Below are positions 11,202 to 24,198 of a DNA stretch of 64,000 nucleotides, piece by piece. This DNA comes from Piper betle (Eukaryota; Streptophyta; Magnoliopsida; Piperales; Piperaceae). Location: positions 62,001 to 126,000 of the forward strand of contig JAURVB010014879.1 in the NCBI GenBank assembly GCA_033002965.1, in the 5' to 3' direction. The notes below the pieces were generated by a model. The model saw only the letters and a list, made by a program, of their open reading frames with translations, was not told the DNA's origin and did no database searches. The first letter of the stretch is position 1. Each line of letters begins with the position of its first letter. The position numbers were made by a program, and so were the translations under genes.

Positions 11202-12606
11202 AGTCCTAAGTTAAAATTCTTCGGTCATGGTTGGACATAGTAAAAACTTAGTCAAACTAGAAAGTTATTCTTATTCCATATTTCTTATTGGTCTTATCAT
11301 TTCTACCCCTATGAAATGCACATTTTCTCACTAAAGACTACCTTATTTGTATTTCTTTTATTTTATTTTTGTTTATCACATGTCAAGTAGCATAAATAAT
11401 AAAATCACTAGTTTCTAAAATACTGTGAATAAATTAAAATAATATTACCATGAGAAAGTTCAAAACTAAAAGATTTATGTGCCTTAGATTGGACAATTTT
11501 CATGATAATTGAGTACTAAATTTTAAAAATATAACTAATATTATTAGTTTATTATTTTATTGGTCGTTTGATCAAGCTAAGAAATGACCATGCTTGGTTT
11601 GTATGTATGCTATCATAATCGGTTGCTAACATCCATAGTTTAAAAACTCAAGATGCTATGAAGTAAAGTCGACTCCGAATCAGAGTCATTTATACAATTT
11701 AACAAATAAGATTATATAAAATTGGTATATATTAAATACTTGAAATTGATAAATATATTATTTGTGTTATTTTAAGATATTGATTTAGCAAAACTAAAAG
11801 AAAAAATAATATATATTAATAACTTTTATTATTTGACTCAAAAAATATTTAATGGCAAATTATCTATGAAGTTTGATCGAAAAAACTATAAAGTGGAGTC
11901 GATTTGAAGAAATTTTTGTGTAAACGAGGAGATTTAACTTAGTAAAAAAAGGGTTTCAGAATTATACGGGTTCATATCTCAATTATTCAAGTATTATATT
12001 TGAATAGACTTTTGGGATCCAGATTAAATTCAGTTCGAATTTGGATAGGAAGTGTTCAAATGTATGAAAATATCTAAAAATTTTGGATCAATTAATTACC
12101 TACAGATTAAAAAAGAAAAAAGTATGACTAGACTCGTGATCTAGTCTTCATCCTTTGAACGGGATTAGAAGGGGATTGTAATTGAATAGAATATAGTAAA
12201 AGCAGCGCACATGAATGCGTTGATTTGGAACAGTTACAAATATCTAAACCCACCCCATATCCACCTAAGCCAGGCAAACATCGACCAAGATTTAGGTCAA
12301 TTCGAGGTACCATTGTCGATACGGCAACACCAAATCTAGCGACCTCTGTCACCCTTCTCGCTCCGCAATCTCCTTCTTTTCCCCTTTGACACATACAATT
12401 CACAGCAGCATCCAAAATATTGGGGAGTTGGAAGGCTCCAAACTCTTAGACAGCAACCAGTCAATACTTCTTTTAGAGATTGCTAGAGTGTCTCTTCCAT
12501 TCTTTTCTCACATACCCAGATTGTAGAATTCGGTTTTTTTGTTTGGATAGAGATCTTTTTAGTCCTCAGATTGATTATTTCATCGGTTGGATTTTTCTGG
12601 GTTGTC
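11202..12606. other. Intergenic interval upstream of the RING-H2 gene
   Basis: AT-rich sequence with no supported gene. The last 480 bases become more balanced in composition, and 12,425-12,606 probably contains the promoter and leader of the downstream gene, although I cannot place a TATA box with confidence. Confidence 0.45.
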
Positions 12607-13757
12607 ATGCTTGGGCCTGGTATGAATTTGATAACCACCGTGCTTGGCTTTGCGATGAGCATCACCTTCATCATCTTCTTATGCGCCAGGCTAATATGCG
12701 GCAGGGTTCGTGACGCAGGGGAGCAGCTTGAGATGGGAACTGGGTTTAGATCTGAGGTGAGGCTTCATGGAGTATTTGATTGTTCAATCTGTCCTTATAA
12801 TTTTTATCTTCCGAGTCTTTTTTACTATGGAGTTTTGATCTAAGGAGTGCTTTGCATTTGTTTTTTTCTATTACGAACTTTCAATGAAATAGAAATAAGC
12901 AAATTCATACATGTTCTCCAATCTATTCAGCCAAATCACCTAGCCCATGGATTGGAACCGGTTGTTGTTGCTACATTCCCAACCATGAAATTCAGCGTTG
13001 ATTCTTTCCCTTCTAAAGAAGATGCCCAGTAAGTCATAGTTCACAGTTTTTTATTTCTCAAGTTTAACTTTTAATGAATCCTATCTTACCATATATCATG
13101 TTAAGGGTTATCATGTATTAGATTAGGTCTTTGGTTACTTCTTTTGTGTATGTATAGTAGCAAATCCAATCAAAGATGAGAAGAATGCTATACTTGATGA
13201 GAAGGAATGTACAATTGAACACAAAAATGCTATACTTGATGAGAAGAATGCTAGAAGTTGCGTTTGAAACTCAAGAACCAAAGCCACATTGGAATGTACA
13301 GTGGAATACAAAAGTTAGGCATGATAAAAGAAATACTTTAAATGATCTTGACATTCAAAAAACCAAATTACATACCTTTTTAATGTGCCTCTTTTATTGC
13401 TGAAATTTGTTTCTTATCCAACAGATGCTCAATATGCTTAGGAGAATATGAAGAGAAAGAAGTTTTGAGAATCATGCCATCCTGTGGCCACAACTTCCAC
13501 CGTCACTGCATAGATGCATGGCTTAAAAACATTCAACTTGCCCTGTTTGTCGACTATCTCTCCATGATTCGATTGAGGCGCAGCAAGTGATGTCTCCAAT
13601 GTATTGTAGAATGATTCAATCAATGAACAGTGGCAACCCAAGTGACCTCTCCTATCAGTGGCTGCTGCCAACTAGAAGCCGATCTTCAAGCAGTGGAATT
13701 AGACCTGAACTTGATACATCAGATGCCCAGAACACGGAAACAAGACCTGTTAGATAG
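12607..13757 (+). CDS. RING-H2 (ATL-type) E3 ubiquitin ligase, frame broken once
   Basis: Three exons fit homology and GT-AG sites: 12,607-12,756, 12,931-13,028 and 13,425-13,757. Exon 1 gives MLGPGMNLITTVLGF and a single membrane span of about 20 residues, then CARLICGR. An in-frame ATG at 12,571 is possible, but homologues start near the second. Exon 2 carries the family's GLEPVVVATFPT segment and ends EDAQ. Exon 3 opens with the RING-H2 finger: CSIC, CGHNFHRHC, DAWLK, CPVC. Spacing is C-x2-C-x15-C-x-H-x2-H-x2-C-x10-C-x2-C once one base is allowed for. Such membrane-anchored ligases ubiquitinate substrates with an E2. The A run at 13,525-13,529 has five bases where six keep the frame; beyond it the protein reads on to TAG at 13,755. 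The break could be real or an assembly error. With it ignored, the product is about 193 residues. Confidence 0.85.
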
Positions 13758-14773
13758 AAACATGATGAAACCTTCCCCCTTGATTCCAAGATGTGTTTGT
13801 ACATTGTGCCGTAAGTAATCTGCTATAAGATGATACTGCTCCTACTTTTTGGTAATTTTAAGAAGTGGTTCTTCACTAAAACAAATTTATAGGTGAAAGA
13901 TTTTGTTTTATCTTTGATGCACACTCTCATACACAGAAATCCATCCATTTGGGCTCATGAGAACCCTCTTGTTAACTTTCAATTGATACTTGTATTGTAC
14001 AGTTTAACTTTCAAATGAATCTATTGAATAAGTGAATTATACAGTTCATCTGAAACCTTCTCTGTTTCATTGGATTTCATTTTGTTCCTGTTTTTTATTT
14101 CATCATTCTCCACTTTAAACCACCGTAAAAAATTTAAGACAAGGCGAATCCAACTCGTATCCGCATCCAATTCAGTAAATATTTGTACACTCATAACCAC
14201 ACCTTGAAATTACTCAATGTTCGACTTGATTTTGTTCGAATCAAAGTTCAAACACACCACTGATCGATTCGATTCAAACTCAATATTATACATCAAATAT
14301 AATAATTTATATATTTTTATACAATCATTTACCTAAAATATGAAAAAGTTATTTACTAAAATTATGACCAAATGATAATTTTTCTTTGATCATATAATAG
14401 GTTTGTCCTTGAACAAACTATTGTGCATATAATTCATTCAAAATTGAACCATTTAATCTTTTAAAACAAAGCGTATCTTAAATTTTATGAAAAAAAGATA
14501 GCTTTGTGTTTAATTAGAATTCGAGTTAATTTTAAATTTATTGAGTTCTATACAAATTTCCGAACAAACGAGTCTTAATTTAAGCACGGCTAAACTCAAT
14601 TCGACTCACTTGATTAGTGCCGCAAAGTTCGACCTAGTCTGGCAAATATGCCCATATCCGACGACGATAAACGGGCCTAAAAGAGTATTGGAAGCGTCAA
14701 GACAGGTGTTGGTTAACTTTTCGTTAATTTGTTTCTCTGCCCACCGGCTTTAGACCTTGCTTCCCATCAGATA
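13758..14773. other. Intergenic interval with possible hAT-like remnant
   Basis: The stretch 14,130-14,660 is rich in TTCGA/TCGAA words and ends in ACTCACTTGATTAGTGCCG, resembling the interior style of the hAT-like elements at 4.1-5.4 and 17.2-17.7 kb. I cannot find its termini or a target duplication. The last 100 bases hold the presumed FN3K promoter and leader. Confidence 0.35.
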
Positions 14774-17700
14774 ATGTGGCACCTTGGAACTCTCTTCCTC
14801 TCCCCTCTCCTCAAGCCCCGCCATTGCAGACCACTTGCTAGTAAGTCTACCTCATCCCATTCCTGTTTTTTTTCTTGTTCTTGCTCTGTTGACTGGTGCC
14901 GAATTGTATTTTTAAGTATATATATACATATAATTTGGTGCAGTGTTTTTCTTAATTGTGTGTGTATGGAAAAGGATTGTTGTTAATGGGTTGATGGAAT
15001 TGTTTGATTTTGGATATGGGTTGTTGGGAAAATTGTCATCTTTGACACCTTGCCGGAGGGTGAAATTGGTGTGTTTTTGAGTGTAGTGGCTTCACCTGGT
15101 GATGACCCTATTCGTGAGTGGATTCTTAGTGAGGGACAGGCTAAGCAGATCACTAGTATTCGGTCTGTTGGTGGTGGATGCATAAACATGGCTAATCGAT
15201 ATGATACGGATGCCAGATCTTTCTTCGTGAAGACTAATAGGTGTGGCCGCCTTGGTGCATATAGCTGACAGTTTGTTCTTAGATTGAATGCTTTGGTTTT
15301 GGTGCATTTTTGCCTTTTGAATGATGTCTCGTGTTAGGAGCATTGGACCTGAAATGTTTGAAGGGGAAGCTCTCGGATTGAATGCTATGTATGAAACCAA
15401 CTCGATCAGGGTCCCCAAACCTTACAAGGTGGAATTGTTTCTGATTCTATTCTGTTTCTTCTTGCTAATTTGTCTTTCGTGCTAATGTTGTACACTAATC
15501 ACTGTTTCTTCTAAAAGCTTTAGCTGTTAATGAAGAAATTTTCATTAATGGTATCCTTTTGTATTTTATCTTTGATTTTGTCTTAATGCTATACCATTGT
15601 GCACTTTTTTTTGGGGAGATTTTCACGTGAACTAATGAAGGGTCTATGCTAACCCGGCCTATATATGACTCCAACTCTATATCAAATTATTACTTCTTCT
15701 TAAAACTCAATCAATTAGGAATATATCACTTTGATTTTTATATTAACATTCTGTAGTTTGCGTGTTGCAGGTCGGATCACTACCTCTAGGAGGTTCATAC
15801 ATCATCATGGAATACATCCAATTTGGTGCTTCCAGAGGAGACCAGGTGATGTGAGCGTATCATCTGTTGAGCTTTCTCATGACTGGTGCATACTGTAAAT
15901 ATCATTTGCACCTTCAGGCGGTTCTGGGAAGAAAGCTGGCAGAGATGCATAAAGCTAGCAAATCTGATAAGGGTTTTGGTTTTGATGTAAACAACACTAT
16001 TGGCAGGTGTATCAATATTCTTTCAGTGTTGAAATTTCATGATTAGGTGTTCTTTGCTAACTCAAGGATACCTAATTGTACTGTTCAACCATCTCCAGTA
16101 CTCCCCAGATAAACTCTTGGTCCATGGATTGGGTCAATTTCTTTGCGGAGCACAGGTTGGGTTACCAACTGAATTTAGCAAAGAGACAGTATGGTGATTC
16201 CCTCATCCATGAGAGAGGTATTTCTAACCTTGTTTTTGGTAGTCTAAATATTCATTACCCCTCCTGCTTACAATTTTCTCCCCATAATATCATGCTAAGA
16301 ATACTCTTGCTTGACAGGAAAGAGGCTAGCAAAAAATTTGAGATTACTTTTTGAAGAGATTGTAATTGCACCGTGTTTACTACATGGAGATTTGTGGAGT
16401 GGTAATATCAGCTCAGACACAAATGGTGACCCAGTTATTTTGGATCCAGCATGTTATTGTGCGTATGGCATATCAGTTTATGTATTTATATGTAGTGCAA
16501 TATTGGTGCTGTCAGTTTGTTCCAATATTATTAATCCCTTTAACAGAAAAATAAAGTGAGTGTCCCGATCCAAATTCATCATTTGAAGCTTCAGTATGAT
16601 ATTTTCTCATATGCACATGTCTCCTCCGTAGATGGACATAATGAAGCAGAATTTGGAATGTCATGGTGTGCTGGCTTTGGAGGGTCATTTTACAAAGCCT
16701 ATTTTGAGGTACACATTCCTTGACCAAGATGATTTATTTGGCTGCAGGAAAATGTAGTTTTTGAATGTTTCAAATGAGGGAAAAGATCATAGATGGTTTT
16801 TATTCATCTTATTCAGCATAAAACTAGTGAGCCTAGTCTGCCACTCCACTTCATCGAAAACTATAACAATGCTTTAAATTATAAACCTTTGGTCATGCTC
16901 TAGTTGATTTGGAATGTTTTTCTTTATGTTTTTATTTGTAGGATGCATAATGATTAGATTTAGATTGTAATGACCCAACCTAAGTGTAAATTGATGAATC
17001 TAAGTCTTTTCTTTAAAATCGTTAAGTTAAGTTAATGATCTATAGACCATCTTTATTTATATTTCAGATCTTACCTTAGTAGGTATTGGATTATTTTAAA
17101 TGATATCACATAGATCATTTAAATAGATTAAAATTGGCGAATTTTAGCAAAAGAAAGGACCAACTAAAATAATTACAAACTTGTGGTCCATGCTTCTCTA
17201 TATTGGTGTGAACGAGCTGAGCTGAGTCACGTACCACTTTGTTCATGTTCAACTTGTTTTTAAACTAGTTTGCTCAAACTTGGTTAATTACCGGGTTATA
17301 TATTTCAAGCCGAGCTTGAGCTAAACATCTAATTGTTTAAGCTTGGTTTGTGTTTGATTATGATATGAGTCGAGCTACGTCAAGCTGAGCAAAATAGATT
17401 AGTTATTACTAATTAATTAAATAAGTAATTTGTTATTATAAGTATGACCAATATGTATTCGTAATTTAGTCCTAGTTATGTGATAAGTTATATATAATTA
17501 TTTTACTTTGAGGGAGTATTATATCGAGTTCAAACACATTGAGCTCGAGTCTCATGCCAAGCCGAATCGAACACTCCGTAATTCAAGCTTTGTGATAATA
17601 GTTCAACGAGCTATTTATTGTAAGCCGAGTATTTTCTTGGGTATAAAATTAACGAGTATGAGTTCAAGCTGAACCAAGTCAAACACGAAATGCTCGCAAG

Positions 17701-17983
17701 GTAGCTTGACTTGTTTACATCCGTACATCTTGTGCTATATCGCTTCCCATTTCAATTTTCTTATTTTTTAGATTCACAATGACTATAATAATCCACCTGG
17801 AATTCTTACTCTATGCAAAAAAATGTGTTGCTGCAGGTGATGCCTAAACAACCAGGTTTTGAAAAAAGAAGAGATCTTTATATGCTGTACCACTACTTGA
17901 ACCACTATAACTTATTTGGTTCTGGTTATAGGTCATCAGCAATGTCTATAATCGATGACTACCTGCGGATGTTAAGTGTATAA
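14774..17983 (+). CDS. FN3K: Protein-ribulosamine 3-kinase / fructosamine-3-kinase-like, plastid
   Basis: Nine exons with GT-AG junctions keep one frame throughout: 14,774-14,840, 15,087-15,240, 15,338-15,428, 15,771-15,845, 15,918-16,006, 16,099-16,217, 16,318-16,458, 16,632-16,708 and 17,837-17,983. The product is 319 residues, close to the Arabidopsis orthologue (about 326). The enzyme phosphorylates ribulosamines and other ketosamines on glycated proteins, leading to deglycation; the plant protein is plastid-targeted, consistent with the short basic N-terminus. Visible motifs are DPIREWILSEG, the P-loop SVGGGCIN with the Cys reported as redox-sensitive in the Arabidopsis enzyme, MFEGEALGLNAMYET, GSYIIMEYI, the catalytic loop CLLHGDLWSGN, the metal-binding PVILDPACYY, and the C-terminal YHYLNHYNLFGSGYRSSAMS. 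The last intron (1.1 kb) holds a solo LTR and a hAT-like remnant. I see no disruption, so the gene looks functional. The start could also be ATG 14,729. Confidence 0.95.
16966..17110 (-). mobile_element. Solo LTR of a TRIM family inside FN3K intron 8
   Basis: A 145-bp segment beginning TGTAATGACCCAACCTAAG and ending TATCACA is flanked by a perfect 5-bp duplication, TAGAT (16,961-16,965 and 17,111-17,115). It aligns with the reverse complement of the 153-bp LTR of the TRIM at 23.7-24.2 kb, sharing CTAAGTC, TTTCTTTA, TAGACCAT/TAGTCCAT, GATCTTA/GATCTTC, AGTAGGTATTGGAT and the TG...CA ends. No internal region remains, so this is a solo LTR. Confidence 0.82.
17203..17725. mobile_element. hAT-like non-autonomous remnant in FN3K intron 8
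   Basis: The left end reads GGTGTGAACGAGCTGAGCTG. The reverse complement of the right end reads GGATGTAAACAAGTCAAGCT. These are imperfect inverted repeats around an AT-rich interior with GAGCTCGAGT and AAGCCGAG words, typical of the GAGC/CTCG-rich hAT-like repeats of plant genomes. Flanking 8-mers no longer match well. It has no coding capacity. Confidence 0.5.
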
Positions 17984-20074
17984 CATTCCCTTTTCTTGTT
18001 CCATTTTATGCTGTATAACTTTTTTGATCATGTATACTTTGATTTTTACCATGCAAAATTTGTGTTATCTGGTTTGCAATACTTCTGGTGCAGTTACAGT
18101 ACTTAAGATATTTGAACTGCAGTTATAGCAAACTGTTCCCTTTACCTAAAACTTGTTGCCAAGTATTGGAAACTTGCAATTGCTTAAATAAAACCTTGAT
18201 AACATGGCTTTAACATTCCTTCGTACACCTTACTTAGGTTGATAACTACCAATCAATTTTGTTTTAGAAAATTTTTTTTTTATTAAATTTCTCGAATAAA
18301 GATGAACAACTTTCTCAATGATGGCTGCACCATATCCCATCCCCCCGCCCACACAAAAAAAAAAAAGCGAAAAAATAGAGCCTATAAGCATGGCTGCCCG
18401 AACGGTGGTATTTATTATTACCATTTATTAATATATTTATTTATTATTAGCAAGTCCTTTATTGTTAACAATGGTAAATTTTTAGACCGAGTCACACAAC
18501 CCTTTGTTGGCAATACAAAATACCTGTGAGGGTTACAAATTTAGTCTCATATTAACTATATGTATACATTAAGCCAACATTTAGAAGAATATGATAACAA
18601 TTTACAACCTTAGTTAAACCTGGAAATAATATCATTTTTTATTTAGAGACGTCAATATATTTATGAATTTATTTTTAAAGACACAATTACTTTTAATAAA
18701 AGGGTAAATCAACAAAGTACTAATGACATAAGCTTCTTTCATTACAATTTCGTAATAAAAAACAGCATGGTTAGGTTTTGTTTGCACAGATTTAAACTTA
18801 TCCATTCATGTAGATAAATTCTCAGAGATTCTGAAAATAAAGTCTTTGCTGTTCCAAATCTACCGGAAGATATTTGGGCTATTTTAAAATTATCGGAGGA
18901 AATTTGTGAAAAAATAAACCGGCCATGATTTCATACCGGTAAGGACGGAATAGAAGAGCTCTCAACATCTATAAAGAACCAAGTCCAATTGTTGAGGAAG
19001 ACAGGTGGGAATTTTAGAACTAGTGACATGAAGAAGGAAACGCCCAAAGTTGAGAACCCATACTTGCCATTGCCGTAGTCCTGTCACCTCACTGCCTTGT
19101 CAAATATGGTGATGTCGCTGCAGTTCAGCGCGCTGGTGACCAATTTGTGAACCCCCTGCACTTTGTTGTTGAGTCACCGTAGTTACAAACGCCCTCCATT
19201 TTACTGCACAGATCCCCACGTTGTTGCCATGAAGGAGGACTGCTAGAATTTTGCTGTACCACAGCTTTGGATCCACTACTCAAGCGCCCTTGTTTGAATC
19301 CTCGTCACTACACACCACGAAGTTGAAGCCCAATTTGATGGTTTGTTGCTGCCTTGCTCGTGCCACAACCCCTTCGTCTCCTTTTGCTATTTGGAGCCTA
19401 GGAGCTACCATCCTGCCTTATCGCTGCCTTAAAGTATCACTGGAGCCTTGCCTTTCTACCACCAAGAGAAGCTTAGGGGGAGCCCCTTGCCGGAGATATT
19501 GTTCTGGTCACCATTGCCTTGGCCTAGTTGAAGCCATTCCTGTCCCAGAGTAGACCAAACCGATCCCTGACATCCCATACCCTCAATGGTGCTGCAAGAA
19601 CAGAGAGGAGGAACCTCACCGGTTTGGTGTTTTTGTAGGTTCAGCGCTTTCGCCAAAGTTCACAGCCAACTCCAGTCATTCCCTACCACGCCAAGAGCAT
19701 CAAGATGAGGCCAGAAATCCCTCCTCCACTCCGAAGACTTCCCTTGCCGCTGTCAAAGCTCGAAGTCGCTGGAATTCTGCCAGAAAGTTTCTGCTCGGAG
19801 AAAGGAGAAAATGGAGCAGGAAGCAGCAGTGGAAGGCAGATTTTGTGGTTATTTTCCTACCTACGCCGGCTGTTCCCAACCCCACCTTGGTGTCCGAAGT
19901 GAAGCCAGAGAAACAATATTTTGTTCTAGGTTGAAGCCCGCCGAAGTTTGATGCCGTCGTCACCAGGAAAAATCAGGTAGCTGTTGCCTAGAGTATCTCA
20001 CCACCATCACCGTGGTATAGAAGTAGAGGAAGTACAAAGGCCTATAAAGCTTGGAACTTTATTACCTCAAAGAA
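17984..20074. other. Intergenic interval flanking the copia insertion, left side
   Basis: From 17,984 to about 19,050 the sequence is AT-rich with no gene. From 19,050 to 20,074 it is more GC-balanced, with Pro/Ser/Cys-rich short frames (19,251-19,553; 19,705-19,902) but no recognisable domain. The same style resumes to the right of the copia element (25,659-26,380), so copia landed inside this unit, perhaps a non-coding retroelement part or an old gene. I cannot identify it. Confidence 0.4.
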
Positions 20075-20079
20075 CTATT

Positions 20080-20626
20080 TGTTGGATTATCCCTCCTCCG
20101 TAAATACATGAACTTACAACCCTATTTTGGATAAAAACCAAGATTTTGCAGATTTAGTTTGTTGAAAAGGAATAAAAAATATTCAATGTTTTCTTCTTTG
20201 GTTTTTAGGATTTTGGTTTTAGAGAAAAATGGGTCATAGAGGAGAAAGAAAAATTGTGTGGATTGAAGAAAGGTAAATATTTTGATGAGATTTGCTTGCA
20301 ATCGTTAATAGTAACCTCATCAAGTTCTTAATCTGTAATTCTCTATTTTCTTGCTTTTGTGGTTAATACTAATTTTATAGAAAGTACAGTAAATTAGTAT
20401 TGAGGAGTTTGTTCTCCTATGGATCTTTTCTTTATTAAAATTGTGATATAGTGAATTTAATCATGGCCGTTTGCCTGTAGTTTTTCCCAAATTTGGGATT
20501 TCTATGTAAAATTTGTGATGTCAATTGGTTGATCTTTTTTCTCAAATTTGTTTGGTGTGTCTATTTTGATTGGAACATTTTATTGTTGTGTGTTGAAATG
20601 AGGATTTAGTTTGGTTAATCCCAATA
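20080..20626 (+). repeat. Copia 5' LTR
   Basis: Begins TGTTGGATTATCCCTCCTCC and ends GTTAATCCCAATA. It aligns along its length with the 3' LTR. The following TAGTATTATAGC (about 20,629-20,640) is a three-mismatch remnant of the tRNA-Met primer site. Confidence 0.9.
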
Positions 20627-23600
20627 AGTAGTATTATAGCTCGTTGATTTGTTAGTAGCAAATTTTGGGTTGTGGATATTTACTGCCCTCTAGGTGTTCG
20701 ACGAAATTTCTAAAAGTCTAGTTGGTGTATTTTGTGATTTATATTTCAACAAGATCGCTGATGAAAAACATGTTAAGATGATATCTCTTAAAGGATTGAG
20801 TAACTAACACTATTAGAAAGGAAAAATGATTGATCATTTATATTCTAAGGATTTGTATGAACCTATCAGTGATCAGAAACCTACAGAGGTGACAAATAAA
20901 GACGGGAATAAATTGGATAGGAAGGCTATGACCTGTTTGAGACAATGGGTAGATGAAACTGTGTATCATCATGTTTTTGAATTGACATCCTCAAAATCAA
21001 TATGAGATAAACTCTAATAAGGATGGAACTGACATAAGTCAGCATCTTAATGAGATGAAGAGAATTATTACTCAACTTGTCAGGATGAATATCACTCTAG
21101 ATGAGGAATGAGAAGCTATCCTGCTCCTTAACACATTGCCAGAGAACTAGGAAATATTGGTGATCTCTTTGAGCAATGTTGCTATAGATGGAAAACTCAT
21201 AATGAATATGGTAACAAGCAGTTTTCTTAATAAGGAGGTGAAAATAAAATCTTTACCAACTTCAAGGTCTCATGCATTATTGTCAAAATAGGCAAGAGGT
21301 AGATTAAGACATAGAGACACAAATAGAAGGGACAAGAGTTGAGGAATGTCTAAATCCAAGATGAACTTGAAGTGTTATTATTGTGATAAGACAGGTCATT
21401 TCAAGAAGGATTGTTGGAAGCTCAAGAAAGACTTGAAAAATAAGGACAACAAGGATCAAGGAGAAACGAATACTAATGTTGTGCGTGATAACATGGTGAT
21501 TCTTTCTGATTGTGGGAATGATTGTTTGACAGTTAATTGTGATGCTAGTTGGGTAGTTGACTCATGAACCTTCGGATTTAGGTATAGTGAAGATGAGAAA
21601 TAGTGATACTTCTAAAATTGTAGAACTTGGAAATATACATATAGTAACAAACATGAGTTACAAATTGGTGCTTAAAAATGTTAGACATATTCCAGATTTG
21701 AGGATGAGTTTGTTGTCAAATGGAGTGTTTGATGATGAAAGATTTGGTTCACAATTTGCACAAGGTGTGTGGAAACTTGTGAAAGGCTCTCTTGTTGCTA
21801 AAGGGAAGAAGTATTATAGTTTGTACGAGACTGAGACAAATCTAGTTCGAGGGGAGGTTAATATTTCGTCATTTGATTCCACTCCTAATGTGTGGCACTA
21901 TTGATTGAGGCACATGTGAGAAGGGACTACAAACATTGAAGAAGCTAAATCTTCTTCCCAAGGTCAAGGACATCACAATTAGTCATTGTGACCATTGTTT
22001 GGTTGGGAAATAACGTAGGACATCCTTTATAAGCACAAGTATAAGGAAGTCAGAAGTTTTTGAGTTGGTACACTCTGATGTGTTGGGCCCATAGAGGTAA
22101 AATCTCTTGGCAATTCTTTTTATTTTGTCACTTTTATTGATGATACTTCTAGAAACGTGTGGGCTTATGACATCAAAAATAAAAGTGATAGTTTTGATAT
22201 CTTTAAGAATTTTCATGTATTGGTTCAAAGAGAAATAGGTAAGCCTTTGAAATGCCTCTGAAGTGACAATGGTGGTGAATATTGTTATGTTGAGTTTGAT
22301 GAATATTGTAGCAAGTATGGGATTAGGCGTGAGAAGAAGGCTCCTTATACTCCTCAACATAATAGAGTGGCTAAAAGAATAAACAGGACCATCTCTGAGA
22401 GGATTAGAAGTATGTTGTCTTCCGCTAAGTTGCCTAAAAGCTTCCAGGGTGAGGCCATGAGCACAGCTTATTATTTGATCAACAGTTCTCCCACACATGC
22501 CCTAGATAGTGATATACTAAAAAGGTTTGGACTGACAAAAAGGTCAATTATTCTCATTTGAGAGTCTTTAGTTGTAAAGCCTTTGCACATGTGCCCAAAG
22601 AGCAAAAGGCTAAGTTTGACTTTAGAGCCATGGAATGTATTTTTCTGGGATATGGTGATGATAAGTTTGGATATAGGCTTTGAGATCCTACGAATAGAAA
22701 ACTGATTCGAAGTATAGATGTAATTTTCAAGGAGAATCAAACAGTTGAGGACTTTGGCAAGGAAGAAGTTCTTCAAACAAAATCTCAGGAAAGATTAAAA
22801 AGATAAAAGAACCTTTAACTTCAATTGGAAGTGAAGAGGTGGCTCAAGATGACACAATTGTTCCCCCACCTAATAATGATGAGGGCGAGGATATGGTGTC
22901 TCGTGATATTTCTAATGAGTTTATAATGATGTTGGACAGGAACATGGGGATTCTGATCGAGGGCAGCCCACCTAGTGTAAGAAGATCAGCTTATGAACCA
23001 ATTCCATCAACAAGATATCCATCATTAGAATATGTGAAAATCACTCAATGTGGAGAACTAAAAAATTTCAGTAAGGTCAGCTTATGTATAAAAGGAGAAG
23101 TGCTTGAAGGCAATGCAAGTTGAGATGAAATCTTTGCATGACAATCACACCTACGAGTTGGTAGATCTTCTTAAGGGGACAAGAGTATTGAAGAATAAAT
23201 GGGTCTACAGGATAAAAAATGAAGCAAACAATACACAACCAACGTACAAGGTAAGGTTGGTGGCGAAGGGCTTCAGACAGAAGAAATGAATTGATTTCGA
23301 TGAAAATTTTCTCCTATTGTTAAAATGTCTTCTATTAGAATTATTTTGGCTTTGGCTACAAGTTTGGATTTGGAAGTTGAATAGTTAGATGTGAAGATGG
23401 CCTTTCTTCATGGTGATCTTGAGGAGACCATATACATGGAGCAACCAGAGGGTTTTGAAATCAAAGGAAAGGAATAAATGGTACGCAGACTGAAAAAGAG
23501 TTTGCGTGGTTTGAAGTAAGCTCCTAGACAATAGTACAAAAAGTTTAAATCTTTTATGGAAAAGAATGGGTATAAGAAGTCTTCTGATCACTGTGTGCTC

Positions 23601-23734
23601 ATCAAGAGGTTTGATGAGAGTGACTTTATTATTCTATTACTTTAAGTGGATGACATGTTGATTGTAGGACATGATGGAGCGAAGATTACAAGTTTAAAGA
23701 AGAACTTGAATAAATCCTTTGCAATAAAGGATTT

Positions 23735-24198
23735 TGTGAGATCCCTCAAATTAATCCCATATCTAATACTTACTGGGAGAAGATCCTATTTATAAGTAAG
23801 AATGGACTATAAATCTTTAACTTGGGTTAACCATTATAAAGAAATGACTTAGGCCCATTACATTGCACTTTGGGTAGGGACGTTACAAATGGTATCAGAG
23901 CAACCTGGTTATGTGTTAGATGGTGGGCTGGACTAGGGACGTTGGCTAGGCTACCGGTCAAGGGCCAAAGAAGGTCGTGGGATGGGGTTAGTAACAGGCC
24001 AAGTATAGGAATTTCGGGGACGAAATTTCCCAAGGTGGGTGGATTGTGAGATCCCTTAACTTAATCTCACATCTAATACCTACTGGGAAAAAGATCTTGT
24101 TTATAAGTGAAAATGGACTATAAATCTTTAACTTGGGTTAACCATTTTAAAGAAATGACTTAGGCCCATTACGTTGCATTTTGGGCCGGGTCGTTACA
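23735..24198 (+). mobile_element. Complete TRIM element nested in the copia RT region
   Basis: A 464-bp element has two near-identical LTRs, 23,735-23,887 and 24,045-24,198, both TGTGAGATCCCT...CGTTACA. It is flanked by the perfect 5-bp duplication GATTT (23,730-23,734 and 24,199-24,203). The 157-bp interior has no coding capacity: a perfect primer site, then a TTTCGGGGACGAAATTTCCC motif and purine tract AAGGTGGGTGGAT next to the 3' LTR. The GGGGACGAAATTT motif before the purine tract is familiar from plant Ty3/gypsy elements, hinting that the TRIM borrows a gypsy replication apparatus. The LTRs are far more alike than the host copia LTRs, so it is the younger insertion. Confidence 0.93.
23890..23901 (+). 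promoter_or_regulatory. TRIM primer-binding site (tRNA-iMet)
   Basis: TGGTATCAGAGC, two bases after the LTR end, complementary to the 3' end of initiator tRNA-Met. It primes minus-strand synthesis in many plant LTR elements. Confidence 0.93.
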
